Below, piece by piece: positions 28,242 through 36,574 of a DNA stretch of 64,000 bases. Each line of letters begins with the position of its first letter. The first letter of the stretch is position 1. The DNA comes from Pelosinus fermentans DSM 17108 (GTDB lineage: Bacteria > Bacillota > Negativicutes > DSM-13327). The DNA lies in the NCBI RefSeq assembly GCF_000271485.2, contig NZ_AKVN02000001.1:2815501-2879500 (forward strand). The letters are read 5' to 3'. The notes below the pieces were generated by a model. The model had not been told where the DNA came from, did no database searches, and was given only the letters and a program-made list of their open reading frames with translations. The position numbers and the translations under genes were made by a program.

Positions 28242-28283
28242 CAATTCCCCTCTTGAGAGGGGTGCCCAAAGGGCGGGGTGTGT
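28242..28283. repeat. REP-like palindromic repeat, copy 1
   Basis: It starts with CAATTCCCCTCTTGAGAGG and contains the self-complementary core CCCCTC-TTGA-GAGGGG. A GCCC-AAA-GGGC stem and GGGGTGTGT follow. It occupies the gap between the gatZ-like gene and gmhB. A second copy is at 31029-31069. Confidence 0.7.
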
Positions 28284-28288
28284 TAGAT

Positions 28289-29551
28289 TTAGTTGAGCAG
28301 CTTACTAGTTAACCCTTGCAAATTAAAGCATTGCACATATCGATCAATGGAATTTTTGATCTTATCCAGTATATAGCGATTCCCATCGATTCCTAATGTC
28401 TTCATGTTTGCAAACAGTGTTGTGATTTCTCTCTTCACTTCTTCATTCTCATAGGTATAATGACCGCAAATTTCACATATGGTTTCGGTCAATTCTTCCT
28501 CTGCTAAAATTGCTTCCACAGACAAATGTACGTCATCACCAATCACCCATTTCTTCCATCGACCGCTGTTCACAGCTTCTTCCGACATCACCCGCTTTAA
28601 ATTTGACGGATGCTCCAATCTGCCATTTTCAACTTCCTTCTCTTCTAAGCGAACCAGTTCCAAGTACGCTTTTGTTTCGATATAACCAAACTCCGGAGCT
28701 ACATTCATAGCGGTAATGTGCAAAGAAGGATGGTCGAGGATAATATAGTCCTCCAGATAGTCCCCGTTATGCTCTTTCAAACCGACTTCATATTTTTTAG
28801 CAGTATCCGCTAAGAGCTTTGAGCTATTATAGCTAAACTCTCCCACATTTTTCGTCAATCGGGTCAATGTACCTGTCTGTCCCACGATAAATACAGGACT
28901 GGGAAGTCCTCTCTTAGACAGCTTGGTAGTCAGCTGTCGGATGAATAACTCATAATTCTCCTGACTCGTCAGCCCTCCATTCGTCTCCTCGGTGCCCACT
29001 TCATAACCGATTTCCGGCAACTGCCGAAGCTTTCTTTCATTCTCCACATATGCAATGAGCTCTATGGTTCTGTTGATTACAACATCCATCGCAATGGATT
29101 TTCCCATCACATAAGGATCTTTGGTAGGATCAATATGCAGCAGATCAAAATTGTGAATTAAATCTTCCAGATAAGACCTTTTTGCCAATTCCATCGCAGC
29201 GGCTTCGGACAGATGACTGTTGCGCTCATTATCGCGCTGCCAAGGTCCACCATGGTCCCTGCACAAATAGTAGAGACCTGTAAAATCCACCTCTTTAGCA
29301 ATCTCTTCAATAGCCTCTTTAAATCCTTGCTGATCCCAATTGCAGACATAACCTCCACCCAATTCTTTGGCATCCACTTGGTTGCGACTGGCGATAAACA
29401 GGATGGGAAAATCCTTTTCCTTTGCTAATTCCAGGGATGCGACTATCAAATTTCTGGACATAGGCCCGATGCCTAACAAGGTAGTCCGAAAGCCTGTCTC
29501 TTCCAAGGTAAAAATCTTATCAATCACTTCTCGTATATTCATTTTATTCAT
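28289..29551 (-). CDS. Tagatose-bisphosphate aldolase non-catalytic subunit-like protein (GatZ/KbaZ family)
   Basis: 420 residues from ATG 29551 (GGAGG upstream). Family features are ASRNQVDAKELGGGYVCNW (cf. ATSNQVNQFGGYTG) and LCRDHGGPWQRDNE, a DHxGP loop. In the GatYZ/KbaYZ systems the Z subunit stabilises the catalytic Y aldolase subunit. Here no Y subunit is seen. The gene follows a fructose-type PTS in one operon, so it probably handles the imported sugar phosphate, alone or with a partner encoded elsewhere. It has diverged clearly from classic GatZ. Confidence 0.78.
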   Translation of the reverse strand: MNKMNIREVIDKIFTLEETGFRTTLLGIGPMSRNLIVASLELAKEKDFPILFIASRNQVDAKELGGGYVCNWDQQGFKEAIEEIAKEVDFTGLYYLCRDHGGPWQRDNERNSHLSEAAAMELAKRSYLEDLIHNFDLLHIDPTKDPYVMGKSIAMDVVINRTIELIAYVENERKLRQLPEIGYEVGTEETNGGLTSQENYELFIRQLTTKLSKRGLPSPVFIVGQTGTLTRLTKNVGEFSYNSSKLLADTAKKYEVGLKEHNGDYLEDYIILDHPSLHITAMNVAPEFGYIETKAYLELVRLEEKEVENGRLEHPSNLKRVMSEEAVNSGRWKKWVIGDDVHLSVEAILAEEELTETICEICGHYTYENEEVKREITTLFANMKTLGIDGNRYILDKIKNSIDRYVQCFNLQGLTSKLLN

Positions 29552-29619
29552 TGTAATAATCTCCTCCATTACACCATTTATAACGCACTTGTAGTCATTG
29601 CGAGTACGAAGCAATCCCC

Positions 29620-30681
29620 TCATGCCTGCCTAGCGTATTCTTTGCTGACATCTACTTTTAAGGAATTCACCAGCAATGCCGTAACCACAGTCCCGACAAC
29701 AATCCCCAATATATAAAACAGTGGATTATCAACCACAGGCAATACAATCGGACCACCATGGGGCGCATGATCTGCTACCTTACCTAATGCTCCAATAACG
29801 GCCCCCACTGCCGATCCGGTCATAATAGAAGGCAACACTCGCAAGGGATCTGCGGCAGCAAAGGGAATGGCTCCTTCGGTAATGCCAATCATCCCCATAG
29901 CCAAGGCTGCTTTTCCAGCTTCTAACTCTTCCTCGCTATATTTCCTTCTCGCTAGTAAAGTGGCAAGCCCCATCCCTAAGGGAGGCGTACATATGGCAAT
30001 ACCAATCGGTCCCATGACGGTATACACCCCTTCTGCCATTAGTCCAAAAGCAAACATGCAGGCAGTTTTGTTGACAGGACCACCCATATCAAAAGCAATC
30101 ATAAGACCAGTAATAATAGCAATCACTACAGCCCCTTGCTGGCTGATACTTTTCAATCCATCGGTAATTCCGCCCATAACGGAAGCAATGGGTTGTCCCA
30201 GTAAATAAATATAAGTAAGACCGACGAGTAAGGAACTCAAAATGGGAATCACAAAAATCGGCATAACAGGACGCAAGTAACTAGGAACCTTCCATCCCTT
30301 GATCCATTTCACGATATAGCCGGCAAATAGCCCCATGACAATCGCTCCCAGAAAACCTGCTTTATACGGACTGTCTGCTATCGGCTGGTTTGCCAGATAG
30401 CCGCCGATCATTCCGGGGACAACTCCCGGCTTCCCCGCAAGGCTATAGGCAATATAGCCCGCCAAAATCGGAATCATCAAGGTAAAGCCTGCCACACCGA
30501 TGTTCAATATGTGATTTGCTAAGACACTCGTGACCTCCATACCTTTGGCTCCCGGTGTCCCCGTTGCTAACGCTCCGGCAATACAAATACCACCCACCAC
30601 AACGGATGGAATCATATAGGAAACCCCTGTCATCAGATGGTTTTTCACTTTCTTTAGTTCATCCATTACCAATTCGCTCAT
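29620..30681 (-). CDS. PTS fructose-family IIC permease
   Basis: 353 residues with about ten membrane segments. Family phrases are GVSYMIPSVVVGGICIAGAL, IAFDMGGPVNKTACMFA and ITEGAIPFAAADPLRVLPS, which carry the GGPVNK and GITEGAIPF substrate-translocation signatures. The ATG overlaps the IIB stop by four bases (ATGA), so they are coupled. It forms the membrane channel and works with IIA and IIB from the same operon. The sugar is unknown. Confidence 0.93.
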   Translation of the reverse strand: MSELVMDELKKVKNHLMTGVSYMIPSVVVGGICIAGALATGTPGAKGMEVTSVLANHILNIGVAGFTLMIPILAGYIAYSLAGKPGVVPGMIGGYLANQPIADSPYKAGFLGAIVMGLFAGYIVKWIKGWKVPSYLRPVMPIFVIPILSSLLVGLTYIYLLGQPIASVMGGITDGLKSISQQGAVVIAIITGLMIAFDMGGPVNKTACMFAFGLMAEGVYTVMGPIGIAICTPPLGMGLATLLARRKYSEEELEAGKAALAMGMIGITEGAIPFAAADPLRVLPSIMTGSAVGAVIGALGKVADHAPHGGPIVLPVVDNPLFYILGIVVGTVVTALLVNSLKVDVSKEYARQA

Positions 30682-30992
30682 ACCTCTTCCCCCTTCTTTT
30701 CTGCTTTCTCGATCACAGCAACCGGATTCTCAATCGCCTTGCCAACTTCCACCATGATGCTTGGCTTACCATGAAACCGTTCTTCCCCTTCTACGTTCAC
30801 ACCCACGGCAAAAATAACAACATTAGCTTCTGCCACATCCTGCATTGACAGCTCATTCTCAATTCCCATCGCTCCTTGGGTTTCAATCTTGATATCATGC
30901 CCCCTAGTCATTGCAGCTTTCTCCAAGGCAGCCTGAGCCATATACGTATGGGCAATCCCCGTTGGACATGCACATACACTAATCATTTTCAA
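30678..30992 (-). CDS. PTS fructose-family IIB protein
   Basis: 104 residues from TTG 30992, giving MKMISVCACPTGIAHTYMAQ. The GGGGG RBS is seven bases upstream; an ATG two codons later is the alternative. The phosphorylated cysteine is in CACPTGIAHT. It passes the phosphoryl group from IIA to the sugar bound by IIC. It is coupled to the IIC gene. Confidence 0.92.
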   Translation of the reverse strand: MKMISVCACPTGIAHTYMAQAALEKAAMTRGHDIKIETQGAMGIENELSMQDVAEANVVIFAVGVNVEGEERFHGKPSIMVEVGKAIENPVAVIEKAEKKGEEV

Positions 30993-31028
30993 AGCACTTC
31001 CCCCTTTCACTTCTAGATTCGAACCATC

Positions 31029-31069
31029 CAATTCCCCTCTTGAGAGGGATGCCTTCAGGCGGGGTGTGT
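31029..31069. repeat. REP-like palindromic repeat, copy 2
   Basis: Identical to copy 1 for the first 20 bases, then with a compensated change in the second stem (GCCTTCAGGC). It ends with the same GGGGTGTGT. It lies between the IIA and IIB genes. Confidence 0.7.
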
Positions 31070-31082
31070 CACGTCCCCCTCC

Positions 31083-31529
31083 CTATAACCCCATCTCTCC
31101 GAATATTGTGACTATTCCTGCTGCACTTGTAGCCTGTACTAACCTTTCCCTATAAGAATCATTCATCAGACCCCTACTGATATTCGCTAAGATTTTCAAA
31201 TGCAAATCATTCGCTCTCTCCTCTGGTACGCCAATGAGGAAAATAAGTCTGACTTCCTGATCGGTCCTGCTATCCCAGCTAAAGGCTTCTTGGCTTTTGG
31301 CAAAAGCGATAAAGGGCTCCTTCACATAGCTGCTTTTGCCATGAGGAATCGCGATACCATAGCCGATGGCAGTAGAAAATAACTCTTCCCGCGCAAGAAC
31401 TGCCTGCATATAGCCTGCAACATCACTGACACGACCAAGTTCCCCTGCTTTTCGGGCTAAAGTTTTAATGATTTCGTCTTTGTTCTTCGACGTTACATTT
31501 AATTCGATAAGTGATTCATGGATGATCAT
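31083..31529 (-). CDS. PTS fructose/mannitol-family IIA protein (canonical)
   Basis: 148 residues from ATG 31529 (GGGGG RBS). The phosphorylated histidine is present in GYGIAIPHGKSSYVKEP. The protein begins MIIHESLIELNVTSKNK and ends FGEMGL. It receives the phosphoryl group from HPr. It is 43 bp downstream of a close paralogue. Confidence 0.93.
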   Translation of the reverse strand: MIIHESLIELNVTSKNKDEIIKTLARKAGELGRVSDVAGYMQAVLAREELFSTAIGYGIAIPHGKSSYVKEPFIAFAKSQEAFSWDSRTDQEVRLIFLIGVPEERANDLHLKILANISRGLMNDSYRERLVQATSAAGIVTIFGEMGL

Positions 31530-31571
31530 TTTTCGCCCCCATTCCATTTTTTAATACAACTATGATCAGAC

Positions 31572-32018
31572 CTACAGTCCCATTTCTTTAAATAGTTCCA
31601 CCACTTCCGCTGCATCGGAAGTCTGCAGGAACCGCCTCCTAAAGGACTCATTCGTGAGACCGCCACTCATATGGGTTAACATTTGAAAATCGAAATCATC
31701 ATCCTGCTCTTCTGGTATGCCAATAAGAAAAATGAGTCTCGCTTCATGATCGACTCGATGATCCCAAGTAAATGCTTCCTCACTTCTGGCAAAAGCGATG
31801 AAAGGAGTCAGGACATAGCGACCTTTGCCGTAGGGAATGGCAATGCCATAGCCGAAGGCAATAGGCAAAGATTCATCCAGAGCAAAGACATCTTTCAGAT
31901 AGCCTTCTACTTCACTGATACAACTAAGCTCCTTCGCCTTATGGGCTAGGGTTTCGATAATTTCCATTTTGCTTTTAGACTTCATATGGAGTTCGATAAG
32001 TGATTCGTGAATGATCAT
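31572..32018 (-). CDS. PTS IIA paralogue with the active-site His replaced by Tyr
   Basis: 148 residues, aligned end to end with the next gene (MIIHESLIEL at the start, EMGL at the end). The catalytic loop reads GYGIAIPYGKGRYVLTP: Tyr (codon 31832-31830, TAC) stands where His is phosphorylated. It is the first gene of the operon and has a good RBS (GGAGG), so it is expressed as an intact protein. It cannot accept phosphate from HPr by the usual chemistry, so a regulatory or structural role is likely. Confidence 0.9.
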   Translation of the reverse strand: MIIHESLIELHMKSKSKMEIIETLAHKAKELSCISEVEGYLKDVFALDESLPIAFGYGIAIPYGKGRYVLTPFIAFARSEEAFTWDHRVDHEARLIFLIGIPEEQDDDFDFQMLTHMSGGLTNESFRRRFLQTSDAAEVVELFKEMGL

Positions 32019-32392
32019 TTGCTTTCAATCCTCCAGCGATAGTTAATATTCTAAAAAAAACATTTTAAAGATTTTCCAGAAAAATAGATTTAGTATTTTC
32101 TTTTCGCTATACTATAGATAACTGCAACAGGAATTTTTTTACTTCTAGTCTCCTTTCACTTGCAAAATTGCTCATGCAATATCATTGGCTCGTACTTTCA
32201 AAACTCGCAGACTTTATGTATTGAGTTGAAAAGATTGTCCCATTATAAAAGAACCTTCTCAGTCTCTAAGCCGTCACTTTTTAGTCACCTCGTTTTTTAT
32301 TATACATTGCCGTCACCTAGCCGTCAATAAACCATAACAAATTATTTTGCTATATATTAAAGTTGTCACTATGACTATATGGAGGGATTGAA
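32019..32392. other. Intergenic region between the PTS operon and the RHH gene, with GTCA repeats
   Basis: 374 bp, AT-rich, no gene. It holds GTCAC at 32273, 32284, 32312 and 32365, and GTCAA at 32323. They form two pairs with 11-bp spacing (32273/32284 and 32312/32323). This would suit a ribbon-helix-helix protein, and such a protein is encoded next to it. Confidence 0.55.
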
Positions 32393-32569
32393 GTGCCGTC
32401 AAAGATGCCTAAGTTTACACTTCGTATCAATCAAGAAAGTCTAGAAAAACTTCGATATATTGCAGATAATAATTTTCGAACCGTTAACAAAGAATTAGAG
32501 ATGCTCATCAAGAACCATATTTCTACATATGAAAAAGAGCATGGCACCATTAAAGTTGAAGTACCTTAA
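32393..32569 (+). CDS. Arc/MetJ-type ribbon-helix-helix DNA-binding protein, 58 residues
   Basis: GTG 32393 with GGAGGG seven bases upstream. The protein reads MPSKMPKFTLRINQESLEKL and continues with a helix, RYIADNNFRTVNKELEMLIK. That is the Arc pattern: a short beta strand (FTLRI), helix A, then a turn with N and helix B. It probably binds DNA as a dimer of dimers. It is divergent from the PTS operon and next to paired GTCA repeats, so it may control that operon and itself. Confidence 0.8.
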   Translation: MPSKMPKFTLRINQESLEKLRYIADNNFRTVNKELEMLIKNHISTYEKEHGTIKVEVP

Positions 32570-32628
32570 TATGTCTTGCTCTTAATTTTCCACAAAAAAA
32601 ATTTTATGATTACACTAAAATAAACATA

Positions 32629-32669
32629 AAAATGCTCTTAATCCTGAACAAAAGGATTAAGAGCATTTT
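32629..32669. terminator. Bidirectional terminator
   Basis: AAAATGCTCTTAATCCT pairs with AGGATTAAGAGCATTTT (17 bases) between the RHH gene and the converging MtnX-like gene. Confidence 0.8.
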
Positions 32670-32754
32670 ACGTCTATGGGTCTTACTTATATAATAATTT
32701 GTGCAAGTCCGAGGAAAATATATTTTTTTTGGAATCTGAAGGCAACAATACATC

Positions 32755-33408
32755 CTACGCAAACCACCCTCTATCCTCCAGATACTTCTCAATTTCTTTG
32801 AAATTTTCAAAAGGGACAAATTCTTGTTGTTCCTTACTAAGTAATTCCTTTAAATCCTTTTTGGCAAAAGCAATGTCAGCTTCTTTGGCTGCTCCTAAAT
32901 CTGGCTCGCTGTCTCCGGCAAAAAATACCGTTTCAAACTCTTTTTTCAATTCTTCTATAACTTTGGCTTTATTAATACCAAAAATCTCAGAAAAATAAGG
33001 ACTCGTTTCATCGGGAGTCACTACAATGCCCCCATCTTTATATGCTCCGTTCATGGAAATAACCGTCACACCTTCAATCTGTCGATGAGCGAGCAATCGA
33101 TTAATATAATACGTTGTACCAGCGCTTAAGATATAAAATTCCCCGCCTGCCTCTTGTACTCTACGAATAAAATCTACCGCATATTCATCCAAAGGTATAC
33201 GATGAATTTCAGTCAGAATCTCTTCCTCATTTCTTCCTATTGATCCCAATATTTTATTTAGAAACTCTACATTAATCTTCTTCGTTTTTTTCCAATCTTC
33301 ATAAAACGGTCTTCCCCAATCCTGTAAATAGGTATCTATAATGATATGGTAAAAATCCTTTTCTGTTAATGTTCCGTCAAAATCTGATACAAACGCAAAT
33401 GTTTTCAA
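32755..33408 (-). CDS. HAD-IB phosphatase similar to MtnX
   Basis: 217 residues from TTG 33408 (GGAGG eight bases upstream). Motif I is VSDFDGTLTEKDFYH, motif II ILSAGTTYYINRLL, and motif IV FAGDSEPDLGAAKEAD. The layout matches MtnX-like phosphatases, which in methionine salvage dephosphorylate a ketopentenyl phosphate. No other mtn genes are nearby, so the substrate is a guess. Confidence 0.85.
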   Translation of the reverse strand: MKTFAFVSDFDGTLTEKDFYHIIIDTYLQDWGRPFYEDWKKTKKINVEFLNKILGSIGRNEEEILTEIHRIPLDEYAVDFIRRVQEAGGEFYILSAGTTYYINRLLAHRQIEGVTVISMNGAYKDGGIVVTPDETSPYFSEIFGINKAKVIEELKKEFETVFFAGDSEPDLGAAKEADIAFAKKDLKELLSKEQQEFVPFENFKEIEKYLEDRGWFA

Positions 33409-33796
33409 GATTGATTCCTCCGTAGTAGCTTGGGCTATTGCTATATTTTTGCTGCTTTTTCACGTTAGTGATTGAAGTATACCATATAAAACGTAACAGC
33501 AGTATCTCATATTTCGACACTTATTTCAATTTTTTCTTTATGGTGGATGTCATCAATTACTCATTCTATGCTTTTAATTAGCTCAATCATTTTGTTGACG
33601 TCAACAAAATGATCCACACGCTATAACTTACTAATGATTATATATAGCAAAAGACACAGCACCATTCCACTGATGGATATAAGCTGTGCCTTCCTTATCA
33701 TCGCTAAATCGGCTTCTGATTATATTTTGATGCGGATAATTCATTAATCATAGTTGCTGCAGCCATTCCTTCATTGTAAAGTTCTATTACTTGGTT
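33409..33796. other. Intergenic region with a 28-bp perfect palindrome and a coding-like tail
   Basis: No start-to-stop gene. It contains a 28-bp perfect palindrome (33586-33613) and a weak hairpin (33651-33692). Directly behind the hsdS stop and in the same frame, about 30 codons look protein-like (VIELYNEGMAAATMINELS). Confidence 0.6.
33586..33613. repeat. 28-bp perfect palindrome
   Basis: The half site ATCATTTTGTTGAC is followed immediately by its exact reverse complement, with no spacer. It has no T run, so it looks like an operator rather than a terminator. It lies between the MtnX-like gene and the restriction-modification operon. Confidence 0.8.
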
Positions 33797-35011
33797 TTAT
33801 TTTTCCAGCGGAACCTTACTCAAATCCAATTCTCCCTTGAATGCCCGTTGACTGAGGGAGCTGTAGAGGTTTTCCAATTCGGTGAGGTTTTGGGTGTATT
33901 TTGCTTTGAGTACTTCGGCTTTTTCAACGATCGCGGCGAATTGATGTTGGAGTGGGAGCGAAGGAATCATAATTTTCATCTTTTTAATATCGTCAAAATT
34001 AAAGTTATCTGCTGTTGTTGCTCTTACCTTCTTGAGCATTATTTTTTCATTGCTAATAAAGAAATATAACAAATATGAAGCTATAACAACTTTAGAAGTA
34101 AATGCTTTGATATCTTGATTAATGGTTACATCAACAGTATTAATTGCAACTGGAAGTTTATTTTTTAAAATCCCACTCCTGACAACCATCAAAACAGAGC
34201 CCTTTGGTATAAGACTAGTAGAACTATTTATTATTGCTTCTTGAGTAATCTTATCGATAGAACTGCACACATAAAGTGATTTCATATCTTTTGGCGATAC
34301 CCATGGAATATTTCCTGTAAAATATTCTGGTTTTGCTTTACTAGGAGTACCTCCACCCTTAAATTTACATATTTCTTCGATTGTCTTTACTACATTTGTA
34401 GATTTGTTTTTTTGGAGGTCACCAAACATCTCCAGAAAAGTACTTTTCAATAGCTCATCCAACACCTTGATGCTCTCTTTGCGTTTGACAATCAGCTTTT
34501 CCGCTTGGATAAGAACGGCAGCAATGCGAATTTGATCCTCATATACTGGCAAATTAAAGTGTATTTTATCCAAATTACTTCTAGAAATTCTCTTACGCGT
34601 AGTACCTGTCGTATAGGAGATTATTTTATTTCGAAAATCAGAACTATTAACAAGGTATTTTAGATACTCGTTTGAAATTTCTTTTGAATTAGGTCTCAAT
34701 ATACCAATATCGACAACCGTAACACACTCCCTTTCATCTCCAGGGAAAATACATGTTCTTCCAAGAGGGGCTGGCATTCGTGCAATTAATAGATCTCCTT
34801 TTTGCAAAAATGTACACTTAAGTTCGAGTGCCTTTTTCTTTGTTAAAAATCGATGTGATTTATTTAAAAATATCCCATCCCCAATATCTGCCAATTGAAT
34901 GAGACGAACTTCTCCGTTTGGGTCTTGGTCTTTACTTTCAATCCAATCACCATCAATGAACAAACCCGCTTCATCAGTAACATTACTTAATGTTATATTT
35001 TTCATCATCAT
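33797..35011 (-). CDS. hsdS: Type I restriction-modification specificity subunit
   Basis: 404 residues with two target recognition domains. TRD1 spans about residues 1-175 and ends RKRISRSNLDKIHFNLPV. TRD2 spans about 210-370, starts FKGGGTPSKAKPEYFTGNIP and ends DDIKKMKIMIPSLPLQHQFA. Two helical spacers separate and follow the TRDs. The GGGTPS and IPWVSPKDM motifs are standard HsdS. The ATG overlaps the hsdM stop by four bases. It selects the DNA site for both methylation and cleavage; the target sequence is unknown. Confidence 0.93.
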   Translation of the reverse strand: MMMKNITLSNVTDEAGLFIDGDWIESKDQDPNGEVRLIQLADIGDGIFLNKSHRFLTKKKALELKCTFLQKGDLLIARMPAPLGRTCIFPGDERECVTVVDIGILRPNSKEISNEYLKYLVNSSDFRNKIISYTTGTTRKRISRSNLDKIHFNLPVYEDQIRIAAVLIQAEKLIVKRKESIKVLDELLKSTFLEMFGDLQKNKSTNVVKTIEEICKFKGGGTPSKAKPEYFTGNIPWVSPKDMKSLYVCSSIDKITQEAIINSSTSLIPKGSVLMVVRSGILKNKLPVAINTVDVTINQDIKAFTSKVVIASYLLYFFISNEKIMLKKVRATTADNFNFDDIKKMKIMIPSLPLQHQFAAIVEKAEVLKAKYTQNLTELENLYSSLSQRAFKGELDLSKVPLEK

Positions 35012-36573
35012 TCTAGCATACCTTCAAGCTCAGCCAACTCCTGATTAATCTCACCCTCCATCGTCTTAAGCTTGGCAAGAATCACATCTGGTTTCTCATA
35101 TACAACCTCTTCAAATACATCCTCTTTATACTTACTCATCGAGAGATCATAGTTTTCTGTAACAATCTCACCTTTAAGCACAAAGAAAAACTTCTCTTTG
35201 CGATCACTTTCTTTCCTCTGATCCCGCTTTTTAAACTGCGCTACAATATCCTGTAGATCGCCATACCCTTCCTGTTTTGTCCGTTTGTCGTCAAGGCTAT
35301 AACCGTCGCTTTGCATATCGTAAAACCAGACCTTCTCCGTTTCGCCACCTTTAGTAAAGATTAAAATAGCAGTACTGACTCCGGCGTACGGTTTAAATAC
35401 TCCACTAGGCATAGCAATAACAGCCTTAAGTTCACATTTCTCAACAAGTATTTTTCTTGCTTCGACAAAAGCTTTACCGCTGCCGAATAAAACGCCCTGG
35501 GGCACAATCACACCTGCAGTGCCACCCATTTTAAGCAAATTATAAATATTTTCTACAAACAAAAGTTCAGTTTTGGTGGTTCCGAGTTTGAAAGCTTCAT
35601 TGATATCCCCTTTGTCGATACTGCCAGTAAAGGGTGGATTCGCCATAATAATTTGATATTTATTGGACTCGGTAAAGCCTTTACTCAAAGTATCTTTGTA
35701 ATCAATATGGGGAGTGTCCACGCCGTGCATCATCAAGTTCATCAGACCCAATCGCACCATGGTCACATCGATATCATAGCCATACAAGCTGTCATTAAGA
35801 ATATCACTCACCTTTTTATTCAAGAGACCGCTCACCGAATTGCGAATAAAACCATCTTCGTCGGGCTGAATATTCTTCTTGTTTTTATCAAGCTGGGTCA
35901 CCATATACTGATAAGCACCCAATAAAAAGCCGCCCGTTCCGCAGGCGGGATCAGCGATCAGGTTGCCCAATTTCGGCTCTACCAGTTCTGCAATAAGCTT
36001 GATGATATGCCTAGGTGTTCTAAACTGTCCATTTTTGCCTGCTGAGGCAATTTCGGAGAGAAGCATTTCATAGACATCCCCTTGAAGGTCCTGAAATGCC
36101 TGTCCGCCTTCGTTGGCATCTTTTTCAATCTCCGCAAATATCTCTTCGATGGTAGATATGGCTTCTACCAACAAGGCAGGCTTAGGGATAATAAAAACCG
36201 CATTCTGCATATGATGAGTAAAGGGCGATTCATCTCCATTAAGCATTTTCAGGAAGGGGAATACTTTCATCTGCACATGAGAAAGCATTTCTTCGGCTGG
36301 CATTTGTTTAAAATGACTCCAACGAAGAGTCTGTTTATCTACTTTTTGTTCGGTACCGGAAAGCTTAATCTTTCCATCAAACTTAGAGGTGTACTTTTCA
36401 CCTGTGAAGTCAGCATCCGCTATTCGTTTCAGATCAAGATCATCCAGTTGCTTCATAAATAGGAGATAGGTAATTTGTTCAATGGCGGTGAGAGGATTGG
36501 AAATACCACCGCTCCAAAATTTATCCCATAGTTGATTAATTTTACTTTTAAGTGCTGCGTTATTTTGTAACAA
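35008..36573 (-). CDS. hsdM: Type I restriction-modification methyltransferase subunit
   Basis: 521 residues. The N-terminal helical domain begins LQNNAALKSKINQLWDKFWS. The SAM-binding motif is ADPACGTGGFLLGAY and the catalytic motif IMANPPFTG (NPPF), typical of N6-adenine methylation. The start is TTG at 36573, one base after the hsdR stop (RBS AAGGTGG within the hsdR end). It forms M2S1 with HsdS and the full restriction enzyme with HsdR. Confidence 0.95.
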   Translation of the reverse strand: MLQNNAALKSKINQLWDKFWSGGISNPLTAIEQITYLLFMKQLDDLDLKRIADADFTGEKYTSKFDGKIKLSGTEQKVDKQTLRWSHFKQMPAEEMLSHVQMKVFPFLKMLNGDESPFTHHMQNAVFIIPKPALLVEAISTIEEIFAEIEKDANEGGQAFQDLQGDVYEMLLSEIASAGKNGQFRTPRHIIKLIAELVEPKLGNLIADPACGTGGFLLGAYQYMVTQLDKNKKNIQPDEDGFIRNSVSGLLNKKVSDILNDSLYGYDIDVTMVRLGLMNLMMHGVDTPHIDYKDTLSKGFTESNKYQIIMANPPFTGSIDKGDINEAFKLGTTKTELLFVENIYNLLKMGGTAGVIVPQGVLFGSGKAFVEARKILVEKCELKAVIAMPSGVFKPYAGVSTAILIFTKGGETEKVWFYDMQSDGYSLDDKRTKQEGYGDLQDIVAQFKKRDQRKESDRKEKFFFVLKGEIVTENYDLSMSKYKEDVFEEVVYEKPDVILAKLKTMEGEINQELAELEGMLE

Positions 36574-36574
36574 G

